A stretch of DNA of 64,000 bases. Source: Candidatus Electryonea clarkiae (lineage in GTDB: Bacteria; Electryoneota; Electryoneia; Electryoneales; Electryoneaceae). The notes beneath the pieces were generated by a model. It made no database searches and was not told the origin of the DNA. It worked only from the letters and a program-made list of their open reading frames with translations. Position 1 is the stretch's first letter; each line of letters begins with the position of its first letter. The DNA is taken from the NCBI GenBank assembly GCA_030765455.1, contig JAVCCM010000021.1, positions 1-64,000 of the forward strand. The letters are read 5' to 3'. Below, one piece after another: positions 9,002 through 18,000 of the stretch. The position numbers and the translations under genes were made by a program.

Positions 9002-12000
9002 TTATTTTTCTTCTTCATCCGATCCATTGTAATCCATCTTTGCCAGATGCTCGTAGAAACTCCATCGGTAATCGACATCCTTCTGATGTTTTTCCAGGAG
9101 TGTTTTGGTCAATTCAGGATCCATCTTGTCTAACATTTTGAATCGCGTTTCACTCATAGCCCATTCGCCTACATCTATTTTTGGAGGCTTGGAATCGAGG
9201 CTCAATGGATTTTTACCTTCATTCCTGAGATCGGGATTGTAACGGTACATGGGCCAGGCGCCGCTCTGGACAACCAGCTTCTGCTGATGCATTCCCTTTG
9301 CCATATCGATTCCGTGTGCAATGCATTGGCTATAAGCGATAATCAGCGAAGGTCCGTCATAAGCTTCCGCCTCGAGGAACGCTTTGACACATTGTGCATC
9401 ATTCATTCCCATAGCAACCTGGGCGACGTAAACAGTACCATATCCCATAGCAAGCATTCCAAGGTCTTTACGTGGAACCTGTTTACCCCCCTCGGCAAAT
9501 TTCGCGACAGCGCCAAGTGGAGTAGCTTTTGAACATTGACCGCCGGTATTGGAATACACCCCGGTATCAAGAACCAGCAGGTTGACGTTTTGCCCGCTCG
9601 CAAGTACATGATCGAGTCCGCCGTAACCGATATCATACGCCCAGCCGTCACCACCGACAGACCATACGCTTTTCTTGACCAGTGCGTTTGAAACGCTCGC
9701 CAGGTTAAGCGCATCAGGTGTACCGAGATTGAACAATTTCTTGTCGAGTTCTATCATCCGGTCACGTTGCGCTTTAATTCCCGCTTCATCCGATTGATCG
9801 GCAACAAGGATGTCATCCACCAACTGTGCGCCAATATCGCTTTTCATTTTTATCAGCAATTCTTTGGCGTACTCATTCTGCTTGTCGATAGTCAGCCTGA
9901 ATCCGAGCCCGAACTCGGCGCAATCTTCGAACAGTGAATTATTCCAGGTTGGTCCGCGACCGTCATTATTTACCGTCCAGGGTGTTGTGGGAAGATTACC
10001 ACCGTAAATGGATGAGCAACCTGTTGCATTACCAATAACAGCCCGGTCACCGAACAACTGGCTCATTAGTTTCACATAAGGTGTTTCTCCGCATCCGGCA
10101 CATGCGCCAGAATATTCGAATAACGGCTGAAGGAACTGAATCCCTTTTACAGTGTTTGTTTTGACTGATGCGCGATTGACTTCAGGCAGGTTGAGGAAGA
10201 ATTCGTAGTTTTCCGCTTCGGATTCACGTAACGGTATCTGCGGAGCCATATTAATGGCAAACCGTGTCTTATCTTTTTTGTCCTTGGCGGGACATACCTC
10301 AACACAGAGTTGGCAGCCGGTACAATCTTCCGGAGCGACCTGGATCGTATATTTCATCCCAGGGAATTCTTTTCCCTTGTAATCCATTGATTTATAAGTG
10401 GGTGGAGCATTATCAAGGAATTTCGGATCATATACTTTTGCCCTGATGGCAGCGTGAGGACAGACCAGTACGCATTTACCGCACTGAATGCAGCTATCCG
10501 GTTCAAATACCGGGATATCGAGGGCAATATTTCTTTTTTCCCATTGCGTGGTTCCAGTCATAAAGGTACCGTCAACCGGGAAAGCACTGACCGGCAAACT
10601 ATCACCGTCGCCCGAAATAATTTTACCAAGAACATCTTTAACATAATCCGGCGCTGCTTCCGGAACCGGCAACGGTCGCTCATAGGTGCTGGTTATATTT
10701 CCTGTAACATCAACCTCATAGAGGTTGGCAATTGTATCATCAACAGCCTTGAAATTCATCTGAACAATCAGTTCGCCTTTTTTACCATAGGTCTTCTTGA
10801 TAGCGTTTTTAATCGCTCCAATGGCTTCATCCCTTGGCAAAACTCCACTGATTGCAAAGAAACAGGTCTGCATGATTGTGTTGATACGAACGCCCATGCC
10901 CGTGTTTTTGGCAACTTCATAAGCATCAATAACGTAAAACTTTAGTTTCCTATCTACAATCTGATGCTGCATTTGTTGTGGTAGAGTATCCCAGATTTCA
11001 TCTTTGTTGTAAGGTGTATTCAAAAGGAATACTGCGCCCTCTTTTGCTGGGGCAAGCATATCATATCGTTCAAGGAAAACAGTCTGATGACAGGCAATAA
11101 AATTAGCATGATTGACAAGATATGTTGAATGAATCGGTTCTTTTCCGAAACGAAGATGACTGACTGTAACCGCGCCCGCTTTTTTGGAATCATAGACAAA
11201 ATATCCCTGGGCATTAAAGTCTGTACCCTCACCGATTATCTTGATCGAATTCTTGTTCGCACCGACTGTTCCATCAGAGCCCAGGCCATAAAACATACAT
11301 GCTGTGGTGCTTTCAGGTTCGGTGGTGAAATTCGGATCATAATCAATGCTGTTGAAGGTAACATCATCATTGATCCCAACAGTGAAACGATGTTTCGGTT
11401 TGGAGTTTTTCAATTCATCAAAAACACCCTTAACCATCGCCGGGGTGAATTCTTTTGAGGAAAGCCCGTAACGTCCTCCGACTACTACCGGACGTTTTTC
11501 AAATTCGGCATAACCCTCGAAATAGGCATCTTCAATCGCGGCGATCATATCCATGAACATCGGTTCTCCGACCGCGCCGGGTTCCTTTGTCCTGTCCAGG
11601 ACACCTATCTTTTTCACTGATTTCGGGAGCGCTTCTATAAAATGTCGGCTTGAGAACGGGCGGTACAATCGAACGATTAATACACCAACCTTTTCATCGG
11701 ATTTAAGCAAATATTCAACCGCTTCCTTGGTTGTGTCACCAGCGGAAGCCATTATGGTAATTACTCTTTCCGCTTCCGGGTGACCATAATAATCAAACAG
11801 ATGGTACTGACGTCCTACGATCCCAGCGAATTTATCCATTGATTTTTGAACAATTTCCGGTACAGCATCGTAGTACTTGTTTATAGTTTCCCGCGCCTGG
11901 AAAAACACATCAGGATTTTGCGAACTGCCACGGAGAACAGGTTTGTCGGGATTCATCCCCCGCGCCCGGTGTTCGCGTACAAGATCATCATCCATCATGG

Positions 12001-12577
12001 CTATATAATCTTCGTCAGCAAGCTGCTCGATTTTTTGGATTTCATGTGAAGTGCGAAATCCGTCAAAGAAATGCACGAACGGCACTCTTGCTTCCAAAGT
12101 GGCTGCCTGGGCGATAAGCGCCATATCCATGACTTCCTGCGGATTCGCTGCCGCAAGCATTCCCCAACCGGTAGAACGGACAGCGTTTATATCGCTGTGA
12201 TCACCGAAAATCGATAATGCATGAGTCGCGATAGTTCGAGCGGAAACATGAAATACAGTGCTGGTCAGTTCACCGGCAATCTTGAACATAGAGGGAATCA
12301 TCAGGAGCAGACCCTGCGAGGCGGTGAACGTAGTTGTCAATGCGCCGGTTTGTAAAGCGCCATGTGCCGCAGCAGATGCGCCACCCTCACTTTGCATCTC
12401 GACTACTTTCGGAACTGTGCCCCAAATGTTTTTTAATCCTTTAGCCGACCATTCATCCGCCCATTCGCCCATATTTGAGGAAGGTGTGATCGGATAGATC
12501 GCACATATCTCATTGACCTTATGCGCCGAATAAGCAGCCGCTTCGTTACCGTCTATGGTCACCCATTTTCTTGCCAT
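9002..12577 (-). CDS. nifJ: Pyruvate:ferredoxin (flavodoxin) oxidoreductase
   Basis: 1191 residues, the normal length for the single-chain homodimeric enzyme that converts pyruvate and CoA to acetyl-CoA, CO2 and reduced ferredoxin in the cytoplasm. Domains in order: pyrimidine-binding domain from the N-terminus (EVNEICAIYPITPSS-like region), transketolase C-like domain (about 260-410), gamma domain (about 420-630), two 4Fe-4S clusters (CIQCGKCVLVCP near 690-706 and CTGCQLCVEVCP near 745-760), a proximal cluster cysteine pair (CAGCGETPYVKL near 820), and the thiamine diphosphate domain with GDGWAYDIGYGGLDHVL (about 979). All cluster cysteines appear present. Start ATG is preceded by GGGAG. It is monocistronic: a terminator follows and a 459-base gap precedes. 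It implies ferredoxin-based anaerobic pyruvate metabolism. Confidence 0.97.
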   Translation of the reverse strand: MARKWVTIDGNEAAAYSAHKVNEICAIYPITPSSNMGEWADEWSAKGLKNIWGTVPKVVEMQSEGGASAAAHGALQTGALTTTFTASQGLLLMIPSMFKIAGELTSTVFHVSARTIATHALSIFGDHSDINAVRSTGWGMLAAANPQEVMDMALIAQAATLEARVPFVHFFDGFRTSHEIQKIEQLADEDYIAMMDDDLVREHRARGMNPDKPVLRGSSQNPDVFFQARETINKYYDAVPEIVQKSMDKFAGIVGRQYHLFDYYGHPEAERVITIMASAGDTTKEAVEYLLKSDEKVGVLIVRLYRPFSSRHFIEALPKSVKKIGVLDRTKEPGAVGEPMFMDMIAAIEDAYFEGYAEFEKRPVVVGGRYGLSSKEFTPAMVKGVFDELKNSKPKHRFTVGINDDVTFNSIDYDPNFTTEPESTTACMFYGLGSDGTVGANKNSIKIIGEGTDFNAQGYFVYDSKKAGAVTVSHLRFGKEPIHSTYLVNHANFIACHQTVFLERYDMLAPAKEGAVFLLNTPYNKDEIWDTLPQQMQHQIVDRKLKFYVIDAYEVAKNTGMGVRINTIMQTCFFAISGVLPRDEAIGAIKNAIKKTYGKKGELIVQMNFKAVDDTIANLYEVDVTGNITSTYERPLPVPEAAPDYVKDVLGKIISGDGDSLPVSAFPVDGTFMTGTTQWEKRNIALDIPVFEPDSCIQCGKCVLVCPHAAIRAKVYDPKFLDNAPPTYKSMDYKGKEFPGMKYTIQVAPEDCTGCQLCVEVCPAKDKKDKTRFAINMAPQIPLRESEAENYEFFLNLPEVNRASVKTNTVKGIQFLQPLFEYSGACAGCGETPYVKLMSQLFGDRAVIGNATGCSSIYGGNLPTTPWTVNNDGRGPTWNNSLFEDCAEFGLGFRLTIDKQNEYAKELLIKMKSDIGAQLVDDILVADQSDEAGIKAQRDRMIELDKKLFNLGTPDALNLASVSNALVKKSVWSVGGDGWAYDIGYGGLDHVLASGQNVNLLVLDTGVYSNTGGQCSKATPLGAVAKFAEGGKQVPRKDLGMLAMGYGTVYVAQVAMGMNDAQCVKAFLEAEAYDGPSLIIAYSQCIAHGIDMAKGMHQQKLVVQSGAWPMYRYNPDLRNEGKNPLSLDSKPPKIDVGEWAMSETRFKMLDKMDPELTKTLLEKHQKDVDYRWSFYEHLAKMDYNGSDEEEK

Positions 12578-13036
12578 CTTTTTCTCTCCCTATCTCAAAT
12601 TGAGCCTGAATGCCCAATTTTATTTTAACTCCGTTAATAAAAAATTCTGTGAATAATATCGCATATTGAAACGATAAAATCAAGCGGAACAATTTGTTAG
12701 AGGTGGTTAAATATAGGGTGCAAATTTAAAAGAATAAAAGAAATAGCCCGGCTCTCATGCTCGGGTTGAGAGGAGTTCGGAAGTTATTTTAAATGGGATA
12801 AGCAGATTTTACAGGATTTTTGTAATTATAGATAAAAATCACGGTAGAAGGTGTTAACCTGATCCTTCTCAGAACGTACCGGACAACTCACAATATTAAG
12901 CCAGCAATTCAGATCCATCCACATTAGCGGGAAACTTCTGTTAACTTAATAATATCTTTAAATTATCAATCAAAACATGAATAATAAATTGCCTGTCACG
13001 GTTATGAATTCAACGAGTTTCAGTGATTATTACTTA
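12578..13036. other. Intergenic region upstream of nifJ and downstream of the HEPN gene
   Basis: Holds the candidate nifJ promoter and leader hairpin described separately, and a weak short inverted repeat (CTCTCA/TGAGAG near 12752-12772) that could end transcription of the HEPN gene. No further open frame or RNA gene is convincing. Confidence 0.5.
12655..12683 (-). promoter_or_regulatory. Possible sigma70-type promoter of nifJ
   Basis: On the minus strand TTGATT (-35) is followed after 17 bases by GATATT (-10, four of six consensus bases), 78 bases upstream of the nifJ ATG. It is a pattern match only. A 9-bp imperfect hairpin (12597-12620, AAATTGAGC/GCCCAATTT) lies in the resulting leader just before the ribosome binding site. 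Confidence 0.3.
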
Positions 13037-13441
13037 TCATATTTTCAGATTATCAATCCTGCTCATCACAAAATTATAGAATAGTTCAGCTTTTTCCAAT
13101 GCCAGTATTGCTTCAGAAACTGGGATATCTCGCCAGTCGTCCGGATAGCGAGCTGTAACTGCATATTCTGTAAGATATTCAGCAGTTTCAAGAAATTCTT
13201 CGAATTTTGAGTCAATAGCCCTGCATAGTTTGAGTAATCGTGGAAGGTAATGTGATCTTTCTACTTGTTGATTTTTAGATATTAGATAAGCTTCGAGTGC
13301 TTTTTCAGCGCATTGTTGAGCGTGAAAACATGCAGTTTCCGGAATTGGAGGATCATCGTTGAGATCATTTTGAGCAGATCTCAAGTCCTGTCTGGCGCGA
13401 ATCAACCATCGTTTTACAACAATAATTGTAGCCTCATCCAT
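13037..13441 (-). CDS. HEPN-domain protein, partner of adjacent nucleotidyltransferase
   Basis: 134 residues, nearly all alpha-helical by composition. It matches the PF05168-type HEPN family: ARQDLRSAQNDL, CFHAQQCAEKALEAYLI, then SHYLPRLLKL and YAVTARYPDDW. It overlaps the upstream nucleotidyltransferase gene by eight bases, the usual arrangement of HEPN/MNT toxin-antitoxin pairs. In the characterised HepT branch the toxin is an RNase with an RX4-6H motif that the partner silences by adding AMP to a nearby Tyr. I cannot find that motif in a convincing form here, so this pair may belong to the ARYP branch, in which activity is less clear. Start ATG at 13441 follows directly from the overlap. 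Confidence 0.8.
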   Translation of the reverse strand: MDEATIIVVKRWLIRARQDLRSAQNDLNDDPPIPETACFHAQQCAEKALEAYLISKNQQVERSHYLPRLLKLCRAIDSKFEEFLETAEYLTEYAVTARYPDDWRDIPVSEAILALEKAELFYNFVMSRIDNLKI

Positions 13442-13739
13442 ACAAGATTATTCCATTCTCTGTAATCTCACGTTCGAGAGTATTTGCTACGTGCTTAAAT
13501 TTATTAAGCTCTTCCGGGCTCAACACAAATATATCCAGAGAGAAGTCAGGGTGTGGGAATAAGTGGTAAATTCCAAGTTTCACATCACGCTTGGATTTGT
13601 TACCGTCATAGATTACAACAAGATCATAGTCGCTATCTTTATCAGCATCGTCTTCAACACGCGATCCGAACAGATAGATTATTACCGGTTTTATGAATTT
13701 AAGGATCTTGTCAACTATTTCTGAAAGACGATTATCCAT
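13434..13739 (-). CDS. MNT-type minimal nucleotidyltransferase (putative antitoxin)
   Basis: About 101 residues. The family signature GSR-x9-DSDYD is present (FGSRVEDDADKDSDYDLVVI is the core, about residues 24-43), giving the metal-binding Asp pair of DNA polymerase beta-like nucleotidyltransferases. I place the start at the ATG at 13739 (MDNRLSEIV), which has GAGG about nine bases upstream, rather than at the TTG two codons earlier. Known MNT partners transfer AMP to the HEPN protein and neutralise it; by analogy this is the antitoxin of the overlapping downstream gene. The pair sits alone between nifJ and a partner-switching operon, as accessory defence or stress modules often do. Confidence 0.82.
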   Translation of the reverse strand: MDNRLSEIVDKILKFIKPVIIYLFGSRVEDDADKDSDYDLVVIYDGNKSKRDVKLGIYHLFPHPDFSLDIFVLSPEELNKFKHVANTLEREITENGIILYG

Positions 13740-14169
13740 CAGCAAGACCTCATGTTTATCTTATTCAAGATATTATCAATTAAAGGTAAACTACCTAAAG
13801 CAAACTTTCAAGACAAATTTTTCCTTCAAGCGTTTTGTCAGTATCAGTCCTTTTGTATTTATAGTTTATCCAATGGTGATTTTTGGGTGATCCATGATAA
13901 TTTTACAGTATTAAGAGTAAACAATGGGCGAAGTAAAACATTTGTTCTTCCTGAATGAGATATCGACCTAAAATAATATTCAAATGAATTGCACTTTCAT
14001 TTATGGATAATAGTATCTTAACTTGGTATATTAGTGATTCGACATATATTTCTGAATAGGTGAACGAATCTATCATGGATCAGCAATATAGATAATTTTA
14101 TACTATGCTTATCTGAGATATGTTGAAACAATAGCGATCTAATTGTTCGATTAAACTTGATTCCGGATT
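13740..14169. other. A/T-rich intergenic region between divergent MNT and RsbW-like genes
   Basis: 430 bases with no convincing gene. A 68-codon frame at 13752-13958 lacks a ribosome binding site and any recognisable protein pattern. The region must hold promoters for both flanking transcription units, but no strong consensus is visible. Confidence 0.5.
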
Positions 14170-14610
14170 ATGGAAGATAAATTTCATATACATCTCACTC
14201 TGCCAATGTTAAATCGAATGGAGTTGGTTGCATCGAGTGTTTCTGAGACTCTCGCTGAAATGATGGCTTTCGACGAGGAACGTTCTCAAGAAATTTCGAT
14301 GGCTTTAATCGAGGCTTGCATCAATGCTTTCGAGCATTCCAATGGAGACGATAAGAATATATATCTCACTTTTCATGCTGAAAATGACATAATGAAAATA
14401 ACGGTAAGTGATCACGGAAATGGATTTGATCCGGCAAGAGTGGAACAACCGGATATTAAAAATCAATTAAAACCAGGAGCTAAAAAGAGGGGATGGGGAC
14501 TGAAGGTTATGGACAGCATGATGGATTCTGTCCAGATTCAAAGTGACAATAACGGAACCACCGTTACTTTGATAAAAAAGAAAGACTTGTTCTTTAAGGA
14601 GGGAAGCTGA
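14170..14610 (+). CDS. RsbW/SpoIIAB-like serine kinase (anti-sigma or partner-switch kinase)
   Basis: 146 residues with a GHKL ATPase fold. The N box is EACINAFEHS (about residues 48-57), the G1 box DHGNGFDPA (about 82-90) and the G2-like region RGWGLKVMDSMMD (about 108-120), which matches stand-alone HATPase_c_2 kinases. Such kinases phosphorylate a STAS-domain antagonist and bind a sigma factor or another output partner. The STAS gene follows with a TGATG stop/start overlap, which supports the pairing. A PP2C phosphatase of the matching type is convergent 57 bases further on. No sigma factor gene is nearby, so the output target is unknown. Confidence 0.87.
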   Translation: MEDKFHIHLTLPMLNRMELVASSVSETLAEMMAFDEERSQEISMALIEACINAFEHSNGDDKNIYLTFHAENDIMKITVSDHGNGFDPARVEQPDIKNQLKPGAKKRGWGLKVMDSMMDSVQIQSDNNGTTVTLIKKKDLFFKEGS

Positions 14611-14960
14611 TGAAAGCCAAACCATTAATGCTGACTGCTGAGAGGAAAGATGATATTGCTATATTTCATACTCACGGTTATGTTGATGATGAATGCGGCG
14701 AAGTAATTGCGAAAAGGTTCGAGGAATATTGGTCTTTAGGGATCAAAGATTTTCTTTTTGACATGTCTGACTCTAAGCTCGCAAGCACTCTCGGGGTTGG
14801 CGTACTGATTGAAATTATTCGGCAAATCAATGATTCAGTTGGTACGATGGCATTTTGTAACTGTAACAAAGTCATATCTACTACCTTTAAAATCATGGGA
14901 TTAGCTAAATATACAAAAATCTATCGCACAATGGAGGAGGCTCTCGAAGGTATGTCCTGA
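14610..14960 (+). CDS. STAS-domain anti-sigma factor antagonist-like protein
   Basis: 116 residues forming a single STAS domain, translationally coupled to the upstream kinase (its ATG shares a base with the kinase stop) and with GGAGG in the overlap region. The segment around residues 53-66 (FDMSDSKLASTLGVGVLIEI) aligns with the SpoIIAA/RsbV phosphorylation loop, DLS-x5-DSSGLG. Here the D-S-S-G core reads S-T-L-G: one of the two Ser/Thr positions is Leu and the acidic residue is missing. A phosphorylatable Ser and Thr remain. It is therefore probably the substrate of the upstream kinase and of the convergent phosphatase, but the exact site is uncertain. Confidence 0.85.
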   Translation: MKAKPLMLTAERKDDIAIFHTHGYVDDECGEVIAKRFEEYWSLGIKDFLFDMSDSKLASTLGVGVLIEIIRQINDSVGTMAFCNCNKVISTTFKIMGLAKYTKIYRTMEEALEGMS

Positions 14961-15016
14961 TCCGTTATCACTGATATGTGAATTTTCAGTATAACAAAAA
15001 TTTTCTGATGCAAATC

Positions 15017-18000
15017 TTATCTGTATTTGATAGTTACTGCTGTCATATCATCCATTTGTTCGGTGCCATCCGCGTACGTTTGTGCAGCTTCTATTATTCT
15101 CTGAGGAACTCTGCCAGTTGAGAGTTCATTTCTAAGCTTTTCGAATTCAGATTTAAAGTTATCATAGCCCCATCCATCACCTGCACTGTTTGCCTGTTCA
15201 GGAATACCGTCGGTATATATTAAAATCTTGTCCCCTGGTTTAAATGATGTCTCAATAATAATAAATTCTCTTTTGCCAAATGCTCCGAGTGGAAGATCAC
15301 TTTCATGTTCAAGAGTGACAGCACTTTCACCTCTACGAGAAATCAGGGGGAAGGGATGTCCGTTAACGCTGCAGATGAGTGATTTCTTCTCGGGATCGAA
15401 GAGGAGATAACAAAATGAGAGAAACATACCCTTCATTGCACCCTGGTAGATCACTTCATTGATTGTTTTCAGCACATTTTCCACATCAACTTCATCGTCC
15501 TGATGAGACGCTATCAAACCTGCCTTTGTCATGGCGACAAGAATGCCGGCAGGGAGACCATGTCCCGTGACGTCTCCTATTACCGCCACCAGGCGACCAT
15601 CCTTCAGTAATCTGAAATCGAAATAATCCCCACCCACCTCATTAGCGGGATGGTATTCACAATTTACGATGAAATCCCCTAATTCATGAGTACCACTGGG
15701 AATCTGGCTTTGTTGAAGTTCTCTTGCCGCATCCATTTCACCCTGGTTATAAGCAGCCTCTATAAGTACCATACGCCTGTTATTAAGTACAATACGAATT
15801 AAATAGCCGATGAGTCCTAATATTATTGCATAGATAGAATACGCCCACCAGGTTCTCCACCAGGGTGGAAGGATAATAATACGAATCGAGGCGCCCGTAT
15901 CACTCCAGTAACCGTCTGCATTACATGCTTTTACCCTTAATTTATAATCTCCGGGAGAAAGATGACTGTATGATGCATAGTTTCTCTTGTCAACATGGTT
16001 CCAATCATCCTCCAGCCCCTCCATTTTATAAGCATAACTGTTGTCCTTGGGCGAATCAAAATGAATAGCCGTAAAATCAAATGAGAATACATCCTGCTCA
16101 TACGAAAGCCTGATTTCATTTGTTTCCGAGATTACTTTTTTCAATGGTGAATCTTTGCCAGGAACAACATTTTTATTGAAGAGCTGAAAGCCGGAAATAA
16201 CAACATCCGGTGGGACACGATTGTCTTCTGTTGGATAGAATGAGACCATTCCATCCCCTCCGAAAAACATCTCACCGGTTGAACTCATAATACTCGATCT
16301 TACATTGAAATATGATATTTCGAGTCCATCATCCTGGCCATAATTCCTGAAGAAATTTCGCCTTGGATTAAACTTTGACAAGCCGTAACCCGTCCCGATC
16401 CAAAGGTTACCCCAGAAATCTTCTGTTATCCCTTTGATAAAATTCGAAGGAAGATCTTCCCCTACGAAGAATCTGGTGAATTTCTCCCTTTTCCTGTCAA
16501 GGCGGTTTAAGCCTTTTGTAGTTCCAATCCAGAGGAATCCTGACCTGTCTTCATAAATACTGTTAACATTATTATTACTTAATGTGTTTGGGTCGTTCTG
16601 ATCATTTGTATAACGAGTAAAAGTTTCTGATGTTTTATTGAATCTAAGCAACCCATTATCGGTTCCAATCCACAAATCGCCGTTTTGGTCCTCATGCAGA
16701 TAATAAAATGACTTGTTGACTCTACTTTGAAGGTTATCGGGATCGGGATAGTACCTGATAAACCGGTGGCTTTTCTTGTCGAACCGGTTCAAACCATGCT
16801 CTGTTGCAATCCAGATAAATCCGAAATTGCCTTCAAGCATATGAAAGATTCTGTTGTTACTCAGGCTTGAGTGATCGTTGGAATCGTTTTGATAACGAAT
16901 GAACCGGTTGTTGTTTTGGTCAAATCTATTTATCCCGCCATGATTTGGGTTAGCGCCAGTACCAATCCAAATAGTTCCTTGCCTATCTTCAATAACTGCA
17001 TTCGCTTCTCCTTCTGTCAGGCTGAAAGGATCGCCGGGATCGTGGTAGTAATGGGAAAACAAGTTCTTCTTCCTGTTAAAAAGGTCGAGCACTCCCGTCT
17101 TACCGGATGTTCCAATCCAGAGTTTACCTGATGATTCCTCAAAAATGCTCCTTACACCGTTAGACTCAAGACTGTTTGGATTATCCTGATCGTGATGGTA
17201 ATGAGAAAAAACAGTTCTTTCAGGATAATTCATATCAAGACCATTATAGGTTCCTACCCAGAAGACATTAAAACGATCCTGGTAAATTGACCAAATCCGG
17301 TCATGGCTTAAACTTTGGTCATCGTCTGGATCATGCTGATATGCAACAAAAGAATTATTTTCATGGTCATATTTTTTGAGTCCATCTTTGGTGCCGACCC
17401 ATAGAACACCTTCACGGGTTTCATATATTTCGGAGATACAGTTTCCATCACGACTAAAATTGTAATTGACAAATTTCTGTCTTTCCATATCATACCTGTC
17501 TAATCCACCATAATAATTGCCCACCCAGAGGGTACCAGTTTTGTCAACCAATACCTTGCTAAGAAAATTTGTTCTGATTGTTCCATGAATATTACGGTCG
17601 GGCGTGAAATGAGCGAAAGTTTCAGTTTCAGGGTCGAAAAGGTTAAGTCCCGCACCATCGGTAGCGATCCATATCTTTCCCGATGGATCAGCACAAATGG
17701 AATTTACCCGGCAGTGCGAGATCGAGTTGTTCAACTCTGAGTTTTCAGTGAGCTTTTCCCTTATGGCAGCAACACTGTTTCTCGGTACCGGATAAATCGA
17801 GATGCCCCAAAGTTCCTGGTGATCGGGAAATTTATACATATTCCAGTTGTCGTATGAATGGCTGCTATCGGAAATATAATGCAAGCGGTATTCCCCCGGA
17901 ATGAGTGTGACAAGATCAATCTGTATGCTATTTTTATAATCACCGCCGAGGTATCGTGAATTTTCTCGCGACAACTCCCAGATTACCCCACCTCTTTCAA

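Noticed and set aside
10454..10945. Plus-strand frame of 163 codons opposite nifJ
   Set aside because: Antisense to a conserved enzyme with a full set of motifs; no independent evidence.
13752..13958. 68-codon plus-strand frame between the MNT and kinase genes
   Set aside because: No ribosome binding site, no family resemblance and A/T-driven composition.
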